In this document: positions 31,588 through 39,654 of the stretch, piece by piece
Numbering within the stretch: position 1 is the stretch's first letter
Layout: each line of letters starts with the position of its first letter
Notes under the pieces: model-generated
What the model was told of the DNA's origin: nothing
The model's input: only the letters and a program-made list of their open reading frames with translations
The model's database searches: none
Origin: Desulfobacterales bacterium
GTDB taxonomy: Bacteria > Desulfobacterota > Desulfobacteria > Desulfobacterales > JAEINQ01
Assembly (NCBI GenBank): GCA_016342285.1
Contig: JAEINQ010000053.1
Coordinates: 1-47,709 of the forward strand
Direction: 5' to 3'
DNA length: 47,709 bases
Program-made: the position numbers and the translations under genes

Positions 31588-33049
31588 CCATCACGGCAAT
31601 ATCCTGGTGCCGCTGGTCATGTTCGGATGGATCCCGGTGGTACTGCTTTTGTTTTCCCGGATGGAACCCAAAAAGGCGGCCGCCGTGGCCTTTGCCGCCG
31701 GATGGATGTTTCTGCCGGTGGTGGCCTACCGGTTCAAGGGGCTTCCGGACTACACCAAGATGACGGCCACCTGCGTGGGCATTCTGCTGGCGGCCTGGAT
31801 ATATGATCGTCAAGCGCTTCTGAACTTTAGACTCAAGGCGGTGGACCTCCCCATGGTGCTGTGGTGTACCTGCCCGTTTTTCTCCTCGGTGGCCAATGGC
31901 ATTCAGGGGCTGGGCGTGTACGACGGGCTGTCCGAAACCATGTACCAGAGCATTACCTGGGGACTGCCCTATTTCATCGCGCGGGTCTATTTCAGCGACC
32001 GAGAAGGGTTGGCCGTGCTGGCCAAGGCCGTATTTATCGGCGGGCTGGTTTATATCCCCTTTTGTCTGTTTGAACTGAAAATGAGTCCCCAGCTCCACCG
32101 GTTGACCTATGGGTATCACCAGCACGATTTCCTGCAAACCATCCGCGGCGACGGATTCCGGCCCATGGTCTACATGGAGCACGGCTTGATGACGGCCATG
32201 TGGATGGTTTCGGCATCCTTTATCGGGATCTGGCTGGCCCACGCAAAGGCCCTTCCGGCGCGGATCCTATCGATCCCCAGCCCCGCGCTGATCGTTCCGC
32301 TGCTGGCGACCACGTTGCTGCTGAAGTCGGCCGGTGCCCTCGTGCTGCTGCTGCTCGGTTTGAGTTTTTTGTACCTGTCCAACAAGACCAAAAACGCCCT
32401 GCTCATCTGGGTGTTGCTCCTGGTTCCCCCGTCCTACATGGTGCTGCGCACTACCGGCATCTGGAGCGGCGAGAACCTGTCCGGCATGGTGGCGGAGAAA
32501 TTCAACGCCGAGCGCGGCCAATCCCTGCAGTTTCGTTTCGACAACGAAACCATCCTGATCGACAAGGCCCTGGAGGGCACCTTTTTCGGCTGGGGGGGGT
32601 GGAACCGGTCCCGCGTATATGACGATGAAGGGCGGGATATTAGCATCACGGACGGACTGTGGATCATCACCCTGGGCACCCGGGGCATCTATGGGCTGAC
32701 CCTGCTGCTGCTGACCGTACAGCTTCCCATGCTGCTGCTGTTGTATCGTGCTCCTCCCGGCAGGTGGCATACACGAACTTATGCGCCGGCAGCCGTCCTG
32801 GCCGTTATCCTGTGTGTTTACATGGTGGACAACCTGTTGAACGCCATGGTCAACCCGGTTTTCATGCTTTTCAACGGTGGTCTGTGCGGTTTTTTGTCCC
32901 AGGCGCCTCAGCACAAAGGGATCACATCTGAAATGGCCGCCGCAACAACAGATCTTCCGGCCCGGACTGGGACGCGATTTATCACCGTCATGCCGGCCAT
33001 CAGCCCCCGGTACATCGGCGGCAGCCGTCCATCGCGCCGAAACGCCTGA
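31577..33049 (+). CDS. Wzy-like polymerase / O-antigen ligase family membrane protein
   Basis: The 490-residue protein has roughly 10-12 membrane segments and a large periplasmic loop around 300-380 ('GENLSGMVAEKFNAERGQSLQFRFDNETILIDKALEGTFFGWGGWNRSR'). The 'R-x-x-Q/E...G-W-G' loop pattern recalls the Wzy_C/O-antigen ligase superfamily. As the only such protein in a cluster with Wza, Wzx and Wzc-like partners, it is the best candidate for the polymerase that joins repeat units. It overlaps the upstream GT gene by 11 bases. Wzy proteins diverge strongly, so the call rests on topology and context. Confidence 0.78.
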   Translation: MTVSHHGNILVPLVMFGWIPVVLLLFSRMEPKKAAAVAFAAGWMFLPVVAYRFKGLPDYTKMTATCVGILLAAWIYDRQALLNFRLKAVDLPMVLWCTCPFFSSVANGIQGLGVYDGLSETMYQSITWGLPYFIARVYFSDREGLAVLAKAVFIGGLVYIPFCLFELKMSPQLHRLTYGYHQHDFLQTIRGDGFRPMVYMEHGLMTAMWMVSASFIGIWLAHAKALPARILSIPSPALIVPLLATTLLLKSAGALVLLLLGLSFLYLSNKTKNALLIWVLLLVPPSYMVLRTTGIWSGENLSGMVAEKFNAERGQSLQFRFDNETILIDKALEGTFFGWGGWNRSRVYDDEGRDISITDGLWIITLGTRGIYGLTLLLLTVQLPMLLLLYRAPPGRWHTRTYAPAAVLAVILCVYMVDNLLNAMVNPVFMLFNGGLCGFLSQAPQHKGITSEMAAATTDLPARTGTRFITVMPAISPRYIGGSRPSRRNA

Positions 33050-33078
33050 GAACGGTAACTTAAAGGAGAGTTGAAACC

Positions 33079-33972
33079 ATGCATAACGCATCTATCCAAA
33101 AGGGGATTATTCTGGCGGGCGGTTCCGGCACCCGGCTGTACCCCTTGACCCGGTCGGTTTGCAAACAACTGATGCCGGTTTATGACAAACCCCTGATTTA
33201 TTATCCGTTATCCGTCCTGATGCTGGCGGGCATCCGGCAGATCCTGATAATCACGACACCGCAGGATCAGGAGCCGTTTCAACGCCTGCTGGGGTCCGGG
33301 GAGCAATGGGGCCTTTCCATCCAATATGCGGTCCAGCCCAGCCCGGACGGATTGGCCCAGGCGTTTCTCATCGGAGAGTCCTTTATCGGCGGCGATAGTG
33401 TCTGCCTGATACTGGGTGACAACATCTTTTACGGCCATGGCCTTTCAGGCCTGCTCCAGAGCTGCTTTTTCGGCCGCGGCGCCACGGTGTTCGGCTATGC
33501 GGTCAAGGACCCGCAGCGCTACGGCGTGGTCGCCTTTGACAGCCACAAGCAGGTGGTGGGCATCGAGGAAAAACCGCTTCGCCCACCTTCCAATTTTGCG
33601 GTGACCGGTCTTTATTTTTATGACAATGACGTGATCGCGATTGCCAAAAACGTCAAGCCCTCCGGAAGGGGGGAGCTGGAAATCACCTCCGTCAACCAAG
33701 CCTATCTGCAGCGGGGGGAACTGCGTGTGGAACTGCTGGGCCGCGGCACCGCCTGGCTGGACACCGGCACCCACGCCGCTTTGCTCGACGCCGCGGTCTA
33801 CGTCAAGGTGTTGGAGGAACGACAGGGGTTCAAGATCGCCTGCCCGGAGGAAATCGCCTATCGCATGGGATTCATCGACGCGCAGCAGGTGGTCCGGTTA
33901 GCGCACCCGCTTCGGAAAAACGGCTATGGGCAATACTTGCTCGACATCATCGAAAACGAGGCGGCGGCATGA
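33079..33972 (+). CDS. rfbA: Glucose-1-phosphate thymidylyltransferase
   Basis: The 297-residue enzyme carries the signature 'GIILAGGSGTRLYPLTRSVCKQLMPVYDKPLIYYPLSVLMLAGI', the 'LGDNIFYGHGL' metal site and 'RYGVVAFD'. It makes dTDP-glucose from dTTP and glucose-1-phosphate. The SD TAAAGGAGAG is strong. It leads an A-C-B order of dTDP-sugar genes and overlaps rfbC by four bases. Confidence 0.97.
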   Translation: MHNASIQKGIILAGGSGTRLYPLTRSVCKQLMPVYDKPLIYYPLSVLMLAGIRQILIITTPQDQEPFQRLLGSGEQWGLSIQYAVQPSPDGLAQAFLIGESFIGGDSVCLILGDNIFYGHGLSGLLQSCFFGRGATVFGYAVKDPQRYGVVAFDSHKQVVGIEEKPLRPPSNFAVTGLYFYDNDVIAIAKNVKPSGRGELEITSVNQAYLQRGELRVELLGRGTAWLDTGTHAALLDAAVYVKVLEERQGFKIACPEEIAYRMGFIDAQQVVRLAHPLRKNGYGQYLLDIIENEAAA

Positions 33973-34517
33973 AATTCGAACCTTTATCCATCCCCGATGT
34001 CATCCGGATCACCCCCACGGTGGTCAACGATCAACGCGGGCTTTTCATGGAAACCTGGCGGGCCGCGCAATTCGCTCAAGCCGGTATCGAAGCCGGCTTT
34101 GTCCAGGAAAACCAGAGTGTTTCCCGGAAGGCCACGCTGCGCGGTCTGCATTATCAAATCCGCCGACCTCAAGGCAAGCTGGTACGGGTGGTGGTCGGGA
34201 AGATCTTTGATGTGGCCGTTGATCTGCGGCGAAGTTCGCCGACCTTCGGACGCTGGGTGGCAAGCACACTGTCCGCCGTCAACAGAGCCATGCTCTGGGT
34301 CCCGCCTGGGTTCGCCCACGGGTTTTTGGTGCTCAGCGAAACCGCCGAAATGATTTACAAGTGCACGGATTACTACGCACCGGAACATGAACGCGGTATT
34401 CGCTGGGACGATCCGGAGCTGGGCATTGACTGGCCGATGGTAAGCGGTGACGCGCCCTTGCTGTCGCCAAAGGATCAACTCGCCAAGCAGTTCCGGGATG
34501 CGGAGGTGTACGAATGA
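33969..34517 (+). CDS. rfbC: dTDP-4-dehydrorhamnose 3,5-epimerase
   Basis: The 182-residue cupin enzyme has 'NDQRGLFMETW', 'ENQSVSRKATLRGLHYQ' with the catalytic His, 'GKLVRVVVGKIFDVAVDLR' and 'YKCTDYYAPEHERGIRWDDP' with the active-site Tyr region. It epimerises dTDP-4-keto-6-deoxyglucose at C3 and C5. The start overlaps the rfbA stop (ATGA), indicating coupled translation. Confidence 0.96.
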   Translation: MKFEPLSIPDVIRITPTVVNDQRGLFMETWRAAQFAQAGIEAGFVQENQSVSRKATLRGLHYQIRRPQGKLVRVVVGKIFDVAVDLRRSSPTFGRWVASTLSAVNRAMLWVPPGFAHGFLVLSETAEMIYKCTDYYAPEHERGIRWDDPELGIDWPMVSGDAPLLSPKDQLAKQFRDAEVYE

Positions 34518-34538
34518 AAGTACTGTTGGAGAAAAAAA

Positions 34539-35639
34539 ATGAATCATAACCTGCTTGTCACCGGCGGGGCCGGTTTCATCGGCACCAATTTTGTTCGTTA
34601 TTGGCTCCAATCCTGCCCGAAAGACCGGGTCATCGTATTGGACGCGCTGACCTATGCCGGCCGGTACGCCAATCTCAAGGAGCTCGAGGAGAACCCTCGT
34701 TTTGCTTTCGTCAAAGGCCGTATAGAGGATCAAGCGCTTTGTGAGACGCTGCTCAAACAATACGACATCGACACCATCGTCAATTTCGCAGCGGAATCCC
34801 ATGTGGACCGATCCATCGAGGGCCCCGGCGCTTTTGTGCAGACCAATGTCGTCGGTACGCACGCGCTGCTCAAGGCGGCCCGCAACGTGTGGTTGTCGCC
34901 AAGCGGGAAAGCGAAACAGCACCGTTTCCACCATGTCTCAACCGATGAGGTGTTCGGCTCCCTCGGGCCGGAAGCGCCCGCCTTTTCAGAAGACTCCCCT
35001 TACCGCCCCAACTCGCCTTACGCGGCCAGCAAGGCGTCGGCCGACCATCTGGTCAGGGCCTATCATCACACCTACGGTCTGAATACCACCATCAGCAACT
35101 GCTCCAACAATTACGGGCCCTACCAGTTTCCGGAAAAATTGATTCCCTTGATGGTTGTCAACATTCTCGCCGGGCGCAACATTCCCGTCTATGGCGATGG
35201 ATTGAACGTGCGGGACTGGTTGTACGTTGCCGATCACTGCCGTGCTATCAAGCAGATCCTACAAATGGGGGAAAGCGGCGCCGTCTACACAGTCGGCGGC
35301 AACAACGAGTGGCGCAACATCGAAATCGTACGGCTGATATGCGGATTACTCGACGCGCAACTTGGCGCATCGCCGGCGCTGATGCGCCAATACCCCTTGT
35401 CACCGGCCTCCCGGGGCAGGTCATCCCAAACCCTGATCACCTTTGTGGAAGACCGGCCCGGCCACGACCGGCGTTACGCGGTGAATGCGGAAAAAATCAG
35501 AACGGAGTTGGGCTTTGTGCCAAAGGAATCCTTCGAGAGCGGCCTTGGCAAAACGCTCCAATGGTACCTGAAAAACCGGGACTGGTGGCAAGTGCCGACA
35601 GACCAGCCAACCCTTCGATCAAAAGGAATCACGCGATGA
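34539..35639 (+). CDS. rfbB: dTDP-glucose 4,6-dehydratase
   Basis: The 366-residue extended SDR enzyme has 'VTGGAGFIGTNFV', 'NFAAESHVDRSI', 'HHVSTDEVFGSL', the catalytic YxxxK in 'SPYAASKASAD' and 'SNNYGPYQFPEKLIPL'. It converts dTDP-glucose to dTDP-4-keto-6-deoxyglucose. It lies 21 bases after rfbC and overlaps the VanZ-like gene. No rfbD (dTDP-4-dehydrorhamnose reductase) gene is found in the window. Confidence 0.97.
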   Translation: MNHNLLVTGGAGFIGTNFVRYWLQSCPKDRVIVLDALTYAGRYANLKELEENPRFAFVKGRIEDQALCETLLKQYDIDTIVNFAAESHVDRSIEGPGAFVQTNVVGTHALLKAARNVWLSPSGKAKQHRFHHVSTDEVFGSLGPEAPAFSEDSPYRPNSPYAASKASADHLVRAYHHTYGLNTTISNCSNNYGPYQFPEKLIPLMVVNILAGRNIPVYGDGLNVRDWLYVADHCRAIKQILQMGESGAVYTVGGNNEWRNIEIVRLICGLLDAQLGASPALMRQYPLSPASRGRSSQTLITFVEDRPGHDRRYAVNAEKIRTELGFVPKESFESGLGKTLQWYLKNRDWWQVPTDQPTLRSKGITR

Positions 35640-36115
35640 CTCAAGAAAAACAGCTGCGCCTGGGCGCATATGGCAATAAGACAATTCTCCTTTTATGGCT
35701 GACCATTCTGGCAGTAGTGGTGGCCGGCAGCCTGATACCCCATGCCGGACCGCCGGACGCCGGTGTGGGGCTGGACAAAGCGCTGCATGGTATCCTGTAC
35801 GCAATCTTGGCCGGTGTGGCCATGGGCCTGTTTCACGACCGCAAGACAGCCCTTTTTCTGGCCGTGGCCGTGGCGCCCACAGGCTTCTTGCTGGAGATCG
35901 CCCAAGCGCACATCGCCGGTCGTGCGTTCAGCGCAGGGGATCTGCTGGCCAACAACGTCGGCGTGATCACCGGTTTGGGCATAGGGATTCTCTGGCGCCT
36001 GAAAAGGCATTATGCCCGGCTATGCACTGTGGATCTCTCATTGGGAGAGACGCTCTCAGACAAGGCATACGAGATGCGACAGGATCCGCCTGCTCCAGGC
36101 GCCCTGTCGCAATAA
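35636..36115 (+). CDS. VanZ-like membrane protein
   Basis: The 159-residue protein has four hydrophobic segments in ~1-125. The VanZ-type 'LDKALHGILYAILAGVAMGLF' and 'FLLEIAQAHIAGRAFSAGDLLANNVGVITGLGIG' carry the conserved D-K..H and E..Q......R..s..D...N..G residues. A charged ~35-residue tail follows. VanZ-like proteins recur in exopolysaccharide clusters but their biochemical role is unclear. The start overlaps the rfbB stop (ATGA). The last codons lie inside a strong hairpin (36075-36111). Confidence 0.88.
   Translation: MTQEKQLRLGAYGNKTILLLWLTILAVVVAGSLIPHAGPPDAGVGLDKALHGILYAILAGVAMGLFHDRKTALFLAVAVAPTGFLLEIAQAHIAGRAFSAGDLLANNVGVITGLGIGILWRLKRHYARLCTVDLSLGETLSDKAYEMRQDPPAPGALSQ
36075..36111 (+). 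terminator. Bulged long hairpin at the 3' end of the VanZ-like gene
   Basis: TGCGACAGG (36075-36083) pairs with CCTGTCGCA (36103-36111), and inside it CGCCTG (36087-36092) pairs with CAGGCG (36096-36101). It ends two bases before the TAA. There is no T-tract. It could end the rfb transcript or mark an activator site 44-80 bases upstream of the sigma-54 promoter at 36155. Confidence 0.5.
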
Positions 36116-36154
36116 TATGCTGTAATATCAACTATTAATAATTTTCCATATCAA

Positions 36155-36170
36155 TGGCACGCCATTTGCT
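36155..36170 (+). promoter_or_regulatory. Sigma-54 promoter of radical SAM operon
   Basis: TGGCACGCCATTTGCT is a perfect consensus site with GG (36156-36157) and GC (36168-36169) 10 bases apart. Transcription should start near 36182, ~58 bases upstream of the ATG at 36240. Confidence 0.9.
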
Positions 36171-36239
36171 GTCACAATATGGAAAAACGAGTGCTGCCCA
36201 GGGTAATGGCTGCGCCCCAAAACACATGGAGATATACGG

Positions 36240-37352
36240 ATGCAAGTTCATTCAATGGTTCAATTAGGCTTGAAACATGCGTGCAATACTGGAGCGGAAA
36301 CCCTATATCTGAAAACGGGAATCGACAGGACCAAACCGATCACATTTCACGGCCTGGTCAACGAACGCTGCAATGCCCGCTGCCGGCACTGTGAGTACTG
36401 GCGCCTGCCAAACTATGGCGAGGAACTTAGTGTCGCCCAGTGGCAGGCGGCCCTGATGGGTATCAAGGCCTTTGTCGGTGCCTATGCCATCAATTTCAGC
36501 GGCGGCGAGCCCCTGATGAAGAAAGGCTTCATCGATTTGCTGGCGTTTTGCGGACAAAAGGGGATCCAGGCTGGGGTGACGACCAACGGCGCCCTGCTGA
36601 CCGAAAAAAAAGTCAAAAAGATCGTTGCGGCCCGTCCGTTCAACGTCAATATCTCCGTTGATGCGCCCGCTGAGGACATTCACGACTATTTTCGCGGTGT
36701 GCCGGGCCTGTTCGACAAAGTCTGTGCCGGCATCCGGCGTTTGGTCGCCGAACAGTACGCGCAGCAGATCTTCTTTCCGGTGATCGTCAAGCCAACCATC
36801 ACGGCCCTCAATTATCGGCTATTGCCCGACCTGGTTCGCTGGGCCAGAAAAATCGGCGCCACAGCGGTCAATTTCCAGCCATTGGGCCGCTGGACTCCCG
36901 AAACTTATGACGAGTTGTGGATCGAACAGCCGGCGTGGACGGAACTGGCGCAAGTGATGGAACAATTGATCGAAATGAAGAGGAGCGGCGCTCCGATCAT
37001 GAACAGCGTGGAGAACCTGAGGATGGTGACGGCCAATTTCCGGGAGGAAAAGGCCGATCCGCGCCATATGCCCTGCCGCATCGGATTACAGGAGTTTTAT
37101 ATCCGCCCCAATGGCGATGTCTGCCTCTGTTTTCATTTTCCGCCGGTGGGCAACGTGGCCCGCCAGAACGCGCGGGAGATATGGCGCGGAGAAGCGGCCG
37201 GCAAGATCCGCCGGGCCACCACCCACTGCAGCCGGCTCTGCCTGGCCACCTGCCATTCCCATAAGTCGCTGATGCACAAGGCGGCTCAGGCTCTGAAATT
37301 ATTCAAATCCGGTCGCCGGGATACCATGCCGGCCTTGGGAGAAAGCGCATGA
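36240..37352 (+). CDS. Radical SAM protein with SPASM-like C-terminus
   Basis: The 370-residue protein has the radical SAM cluster motif 'CNARCRHC' (Cys44, Cys48, Cys51), 'NFSGGEPLMKKGF' for SAM binding and a TIM-barrel-like middle. Its C-terminal cysteine set ('MPCRIGLQEFYIRPNGDVCLCF' and then 'HCSRLCLATCH') resembles the auxiliary-cluster SPASM/twitch region. Enzymes of this kind modify peptides, sugars or lipids by radical chemistry. The substrate here is unknown, but the gene leads its own sigma-54 operon with three glycosyltransferases. The SD is GGAG at good spacing. Confidence 0.92.
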   Translation: MQVHSMVQLGLKHACNTGAETLYLKTGIDRTKPITFHGLVNERCNARCRHCEYWRLPNYGEELSVAQWQAALMGIKAFVGAYAINFSGGEPLMKKGFIDLLAFCGQKGIQAGVTTNGALLTEKKVKKIVAARPFNVNISVDAPAEDIHDYFRGVPGLFDKVCAGIRRLVAEQYAQQIFFPVIVKPTITALNYRLLPDLVRWARKIGATAVNFQPLGRWTPETYDELWIEQPAWTELAQVMEQLIEMKRSGAPIMNSVENLRMVTANFREEKADPRHMPCRIGLQEFYIRPNGDVCLCFHFPPVGNVARQNAREIWRGEAAGKIRRATTHCSRLCLATCHSHKSLMHKAAQALKLFKSGRRDTMPALGESA

Positions 37353-38443
37353 GCATGGTTCGATCCCACTTGCCCGGTTCCTCACAATGGCCGCATATCG
37401 ATTGCGTGATCATCGGCGTCAACTGCGCGCAAACCCTGGCCCGTTGCCTGGCTTCGATCCAGTCCGCCGACTACCCCACAGAGCGGCTTCATATCTATTA
37501 TGCGGACGGCGGCTCCATTGACAGCAGCCTTGAGATTGCCGCGCGGGTTACCGGTGTCACCATCATCTCGCTGTCACCGGAATATCCGACCCCGGGCCTG
37601 GGCAGAAACCGGGGCTGGCAAAAAGGCGCATCACCGATTGTCCAATTCCTCGATTCCGATACCCTCCTCGATCCCGGCTGGCTGAAAAAAGGTGTTTCCG
37701 CACTGGACGGCGCGGCTGTCGGCGCAGTCCTGGGGCTGCGTCAGGAGATGCATCCCCATCGCTCGCTTTTCAACTGGATCGGTGATATTGAGTGGAACGG
37801 GCCGGCCGGCGAGGCAGACTGCTTCGGCGGCGATGTGATGATGCGCCGCAAGGTTCTGGAAGCCGCCGGTGGATACGACGAGGTGCTGGTGGGCGGTGAA
37901 GATCCCGAACTCAGCCGGCGGGTCATCCGCGCCGGCTGGCGTATCGTTCGGTTGCCGGTGCCGATGACGCGCCACGATCTGGCCATGACCCGGATTGGGC
38001 AATACCTGAAACGGGCCTTTCGGTCCGGGTATGGATTTGCAGCGGTAAGGGAACGTGAATCCCGCCAAAAAAGCGATTTCTGGCGCCATGAGATGCGAAA
38101 GATCGTCATCCGGGGCGGTGGTTTTGTTCTGTTCTCATTGTTGGGAATGTTGTTGATGTTCAGCGAATCGGTCAATCTGGGCGCCGCCGGCATGGGCTGC
38201 CTGGCGGCCGGCATATGCCTCCTGCTGAGGCCCCGGTTGTTTCTGATCAACAAATTCAGGCGGCTGCACAGCCTGTCGCGCCAGGAGGCCAATCGTTATG
38301 CCTGGCACTGCAGCGTGGTGGTGGTGCCCCAGCTGTTGGGTGTGGTCCGTTTTTATTGGGGCAAGTGGCTGAAGCGGCCCCTGCGCAACCGCCGCCGGCT
38401 GCCGTCAACCGCCTCAACCGGTCCACAGGGAATAGTATTATGA
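37349..38443 (+). CDS. Family 2 glycosyltransferase with C-terminal membrane anchor
   Basis: The 364-residue protein has a GT-A domain at ~15-240 ('DCVIIGVNCAQTLARCLASI', 'YYADGGSIDSS', 'QFLDSDTLLDPGW' with its DxD, 'GGDVMMRRKVLEAAGGYDE' and 'GEDPELSRRVIRAGW'). Two hydrophobic segments follow at ~252-295. It is probably an inner-membrane-associated transferase. The start overlaps the radical SAM stop (ATGA); SD GGGAG. Confidence 0.92.
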   Translation: MSMVRSHLPGSSQWPHIDCVIIGVNCAQTLARCLASIQSADYPTERLHIYYADGGSIDSSLEIAARVTGVTIISLSPEYPTPGLGRNRGWQKGASPIVQFLDSDTLLDPGWLKKGVSALDGAAVGAVLGLRQEMHPHRSLFNWIGDIEWNGPAGEADCFGGDVMMRRKVLEAAGGYDEVLVGGEDPELSRRVIRAGWRIVRLPVPMTRHDLAMTRIGQYLKRAFRSGYGFAAVRERESRQKSDFWRHEMRKIVIRGGGFVLFSLLGMLLMFSESVNLGAAGMGCLAAGICLLLRPRLFLINKFRRLHSLSRQEANRYAWHCSVVVVPQLLGVVRFYWGKWLKRPLRNRRRLPSTASTGPQGIVL

Positions 38444-39654
38444 GAAAAATCGCCTATTTGTGTAGTGAGTACCCAGCAATCTCCCAGACTTTCATATTCC
38501 GGGAAATTGAATCCTTGCGCCAGGCCGGCTTTGACGTCACCCCTGTCTCGGTTCATCGGCCGGCCAACCTGGATGTGATGACCGAGCGTGAAAGGCAGGA
38601 GGCCGCCGACACCCTGGTGATGACCCGCCTTCGCCTGCCGGCTATCCTGGCGGCCCATCTGCGCATGCTGCTGCGCTCTCCGGCAGGGTATCTACGGATG
38701 ACTGCATCGGCCCTGTCGCTACTGACAAAGGGTCCCAAAAACCCCTTCAAGGCCCTGGCCTACTGGGTCGAAGCGGGTATTTTGCTCAATTGGTTGCATC
38801 GACGGGGGATTCGCCACATACACGAGCATTTCGCGGCCCCCACCGCCATCGTCGCCATGTTGGCCAAACGCTACGGCGGCGTCTCCTACAGCCTGTCGGT
38901 GCATGGTCCGGATATCTTTTTTGTTCAGGATTCCGAACTTTTGGCCGATAAGGTGAATAAGGCGGTTTTTACGCGCTGTGTCAGCCATTTTTGCCGCAGT
39001 CAACTGATGCGCATAACTTCCCCGAACCGGTGGCCGCACTTTCACATCGTCCGTTGCGGGGTGGATCCGGTGGTGTATGACCGGCGGCCGGCAACGGACA
39101 ATCCCGTGCCCGAGATTCTGTGTGTGGGCCGACTGGTACCGGCCAAGGGACAGCATGTGCTTCTGGAGGCCTGTTCACTGCTCAAGGACCGCCGACGCTC
39201 CTTTCGGCTCACCTTCGTGGGCGACGGAAAAGACCGGGTCTCGCTGGAACGATATGCTGCGGCAGCGGGGTTGAACGGCCAGGTGCGCTTCACCGGCCCG
39301 TTGGGACAGGACGAGGTCCGCCATTGCTACAATCAGGCGGATCTTTTCGTCCTGGCCAGCTTTGCCGAAGGGGTTCCGGTAGTACTCATGGAGGCCATGG
39401 CCAAAGCGATTCCGGTGGTTTCCACGCGCATTGCCGGCATTCCGGAGTTGATCGATCACGAAGAAAACGGATTGCTGGTCGATGCCGGCGATGCGGAAGA
39501 CCTGGCCCGGCAGATGGAACGGCTGATCCTCGATCCGGCCCTGCGCGGCCGGCTGGGCGCGGCCGGGCGGGAAAAAATTAGCAGACAGTATCATTTGCAC
39601 CGGAACAACCGGCAAATGGCTGACCTCTTTCAAATGGAGGGGGTGGTGCCATGA
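38440..39654 (+). CDS. GT4-family glycosyltransferase (colanic-acid WcaL/EpsF-like)
   Basis: The 404-residue GT-B enzyme starts 'IAYLCSEYPAISQTFIFREIESLRQAGFDV', a form typical of WcaL-like transferases. It has 'IHEHFAAPTAIVAMLAKR', 'EILCVGRLVPAKGQHVLLEACSLL' and 'DLFVLASFAEGVPVVLMEAMAKAIPVVSTRIAGIPELIDH' with the EX7E motif. It overlaps the previous stop by four bases and the next start by four bases, so translation is probably coupled. The open frame back to 38215 is a shadow. Donor unknown. Confidence 0.93.
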   Translation: MRKIAYLCSEYPAISQTFIFREIESLRQAGFDVTPVSVHRPANLDVMTERERQEAADTLVMTRLRLPAILAAHLRMLLRSPAGYLRMTASALSLLTKGPKNPFKALAYWVEAGILLNWLHRRGIRHIHEHFAAPTAIVAMLAKRYGGVSYSLSVHGPDIFFVQDSELLADKVNKAVFTRCVSHFCRSQLMRITSPNRWPHFHIVRCGVDPVVYDRRPATDNPVPEILCVGRLVPAKGQHVLLEACSLLKDRRRSFRLTFVGDGKDRVSLERYAAAAGLNGQVRFTGPLGQDEVRHCYNQADLFVLASFAEGVPVVLMEAMAKAIPVVSTRIAGIPELIDHEENGLLVDAGDAEDLARQMERLILDPALRGRLGAAGREKISRQYHLHRNNRQMADLFQMEGVVP

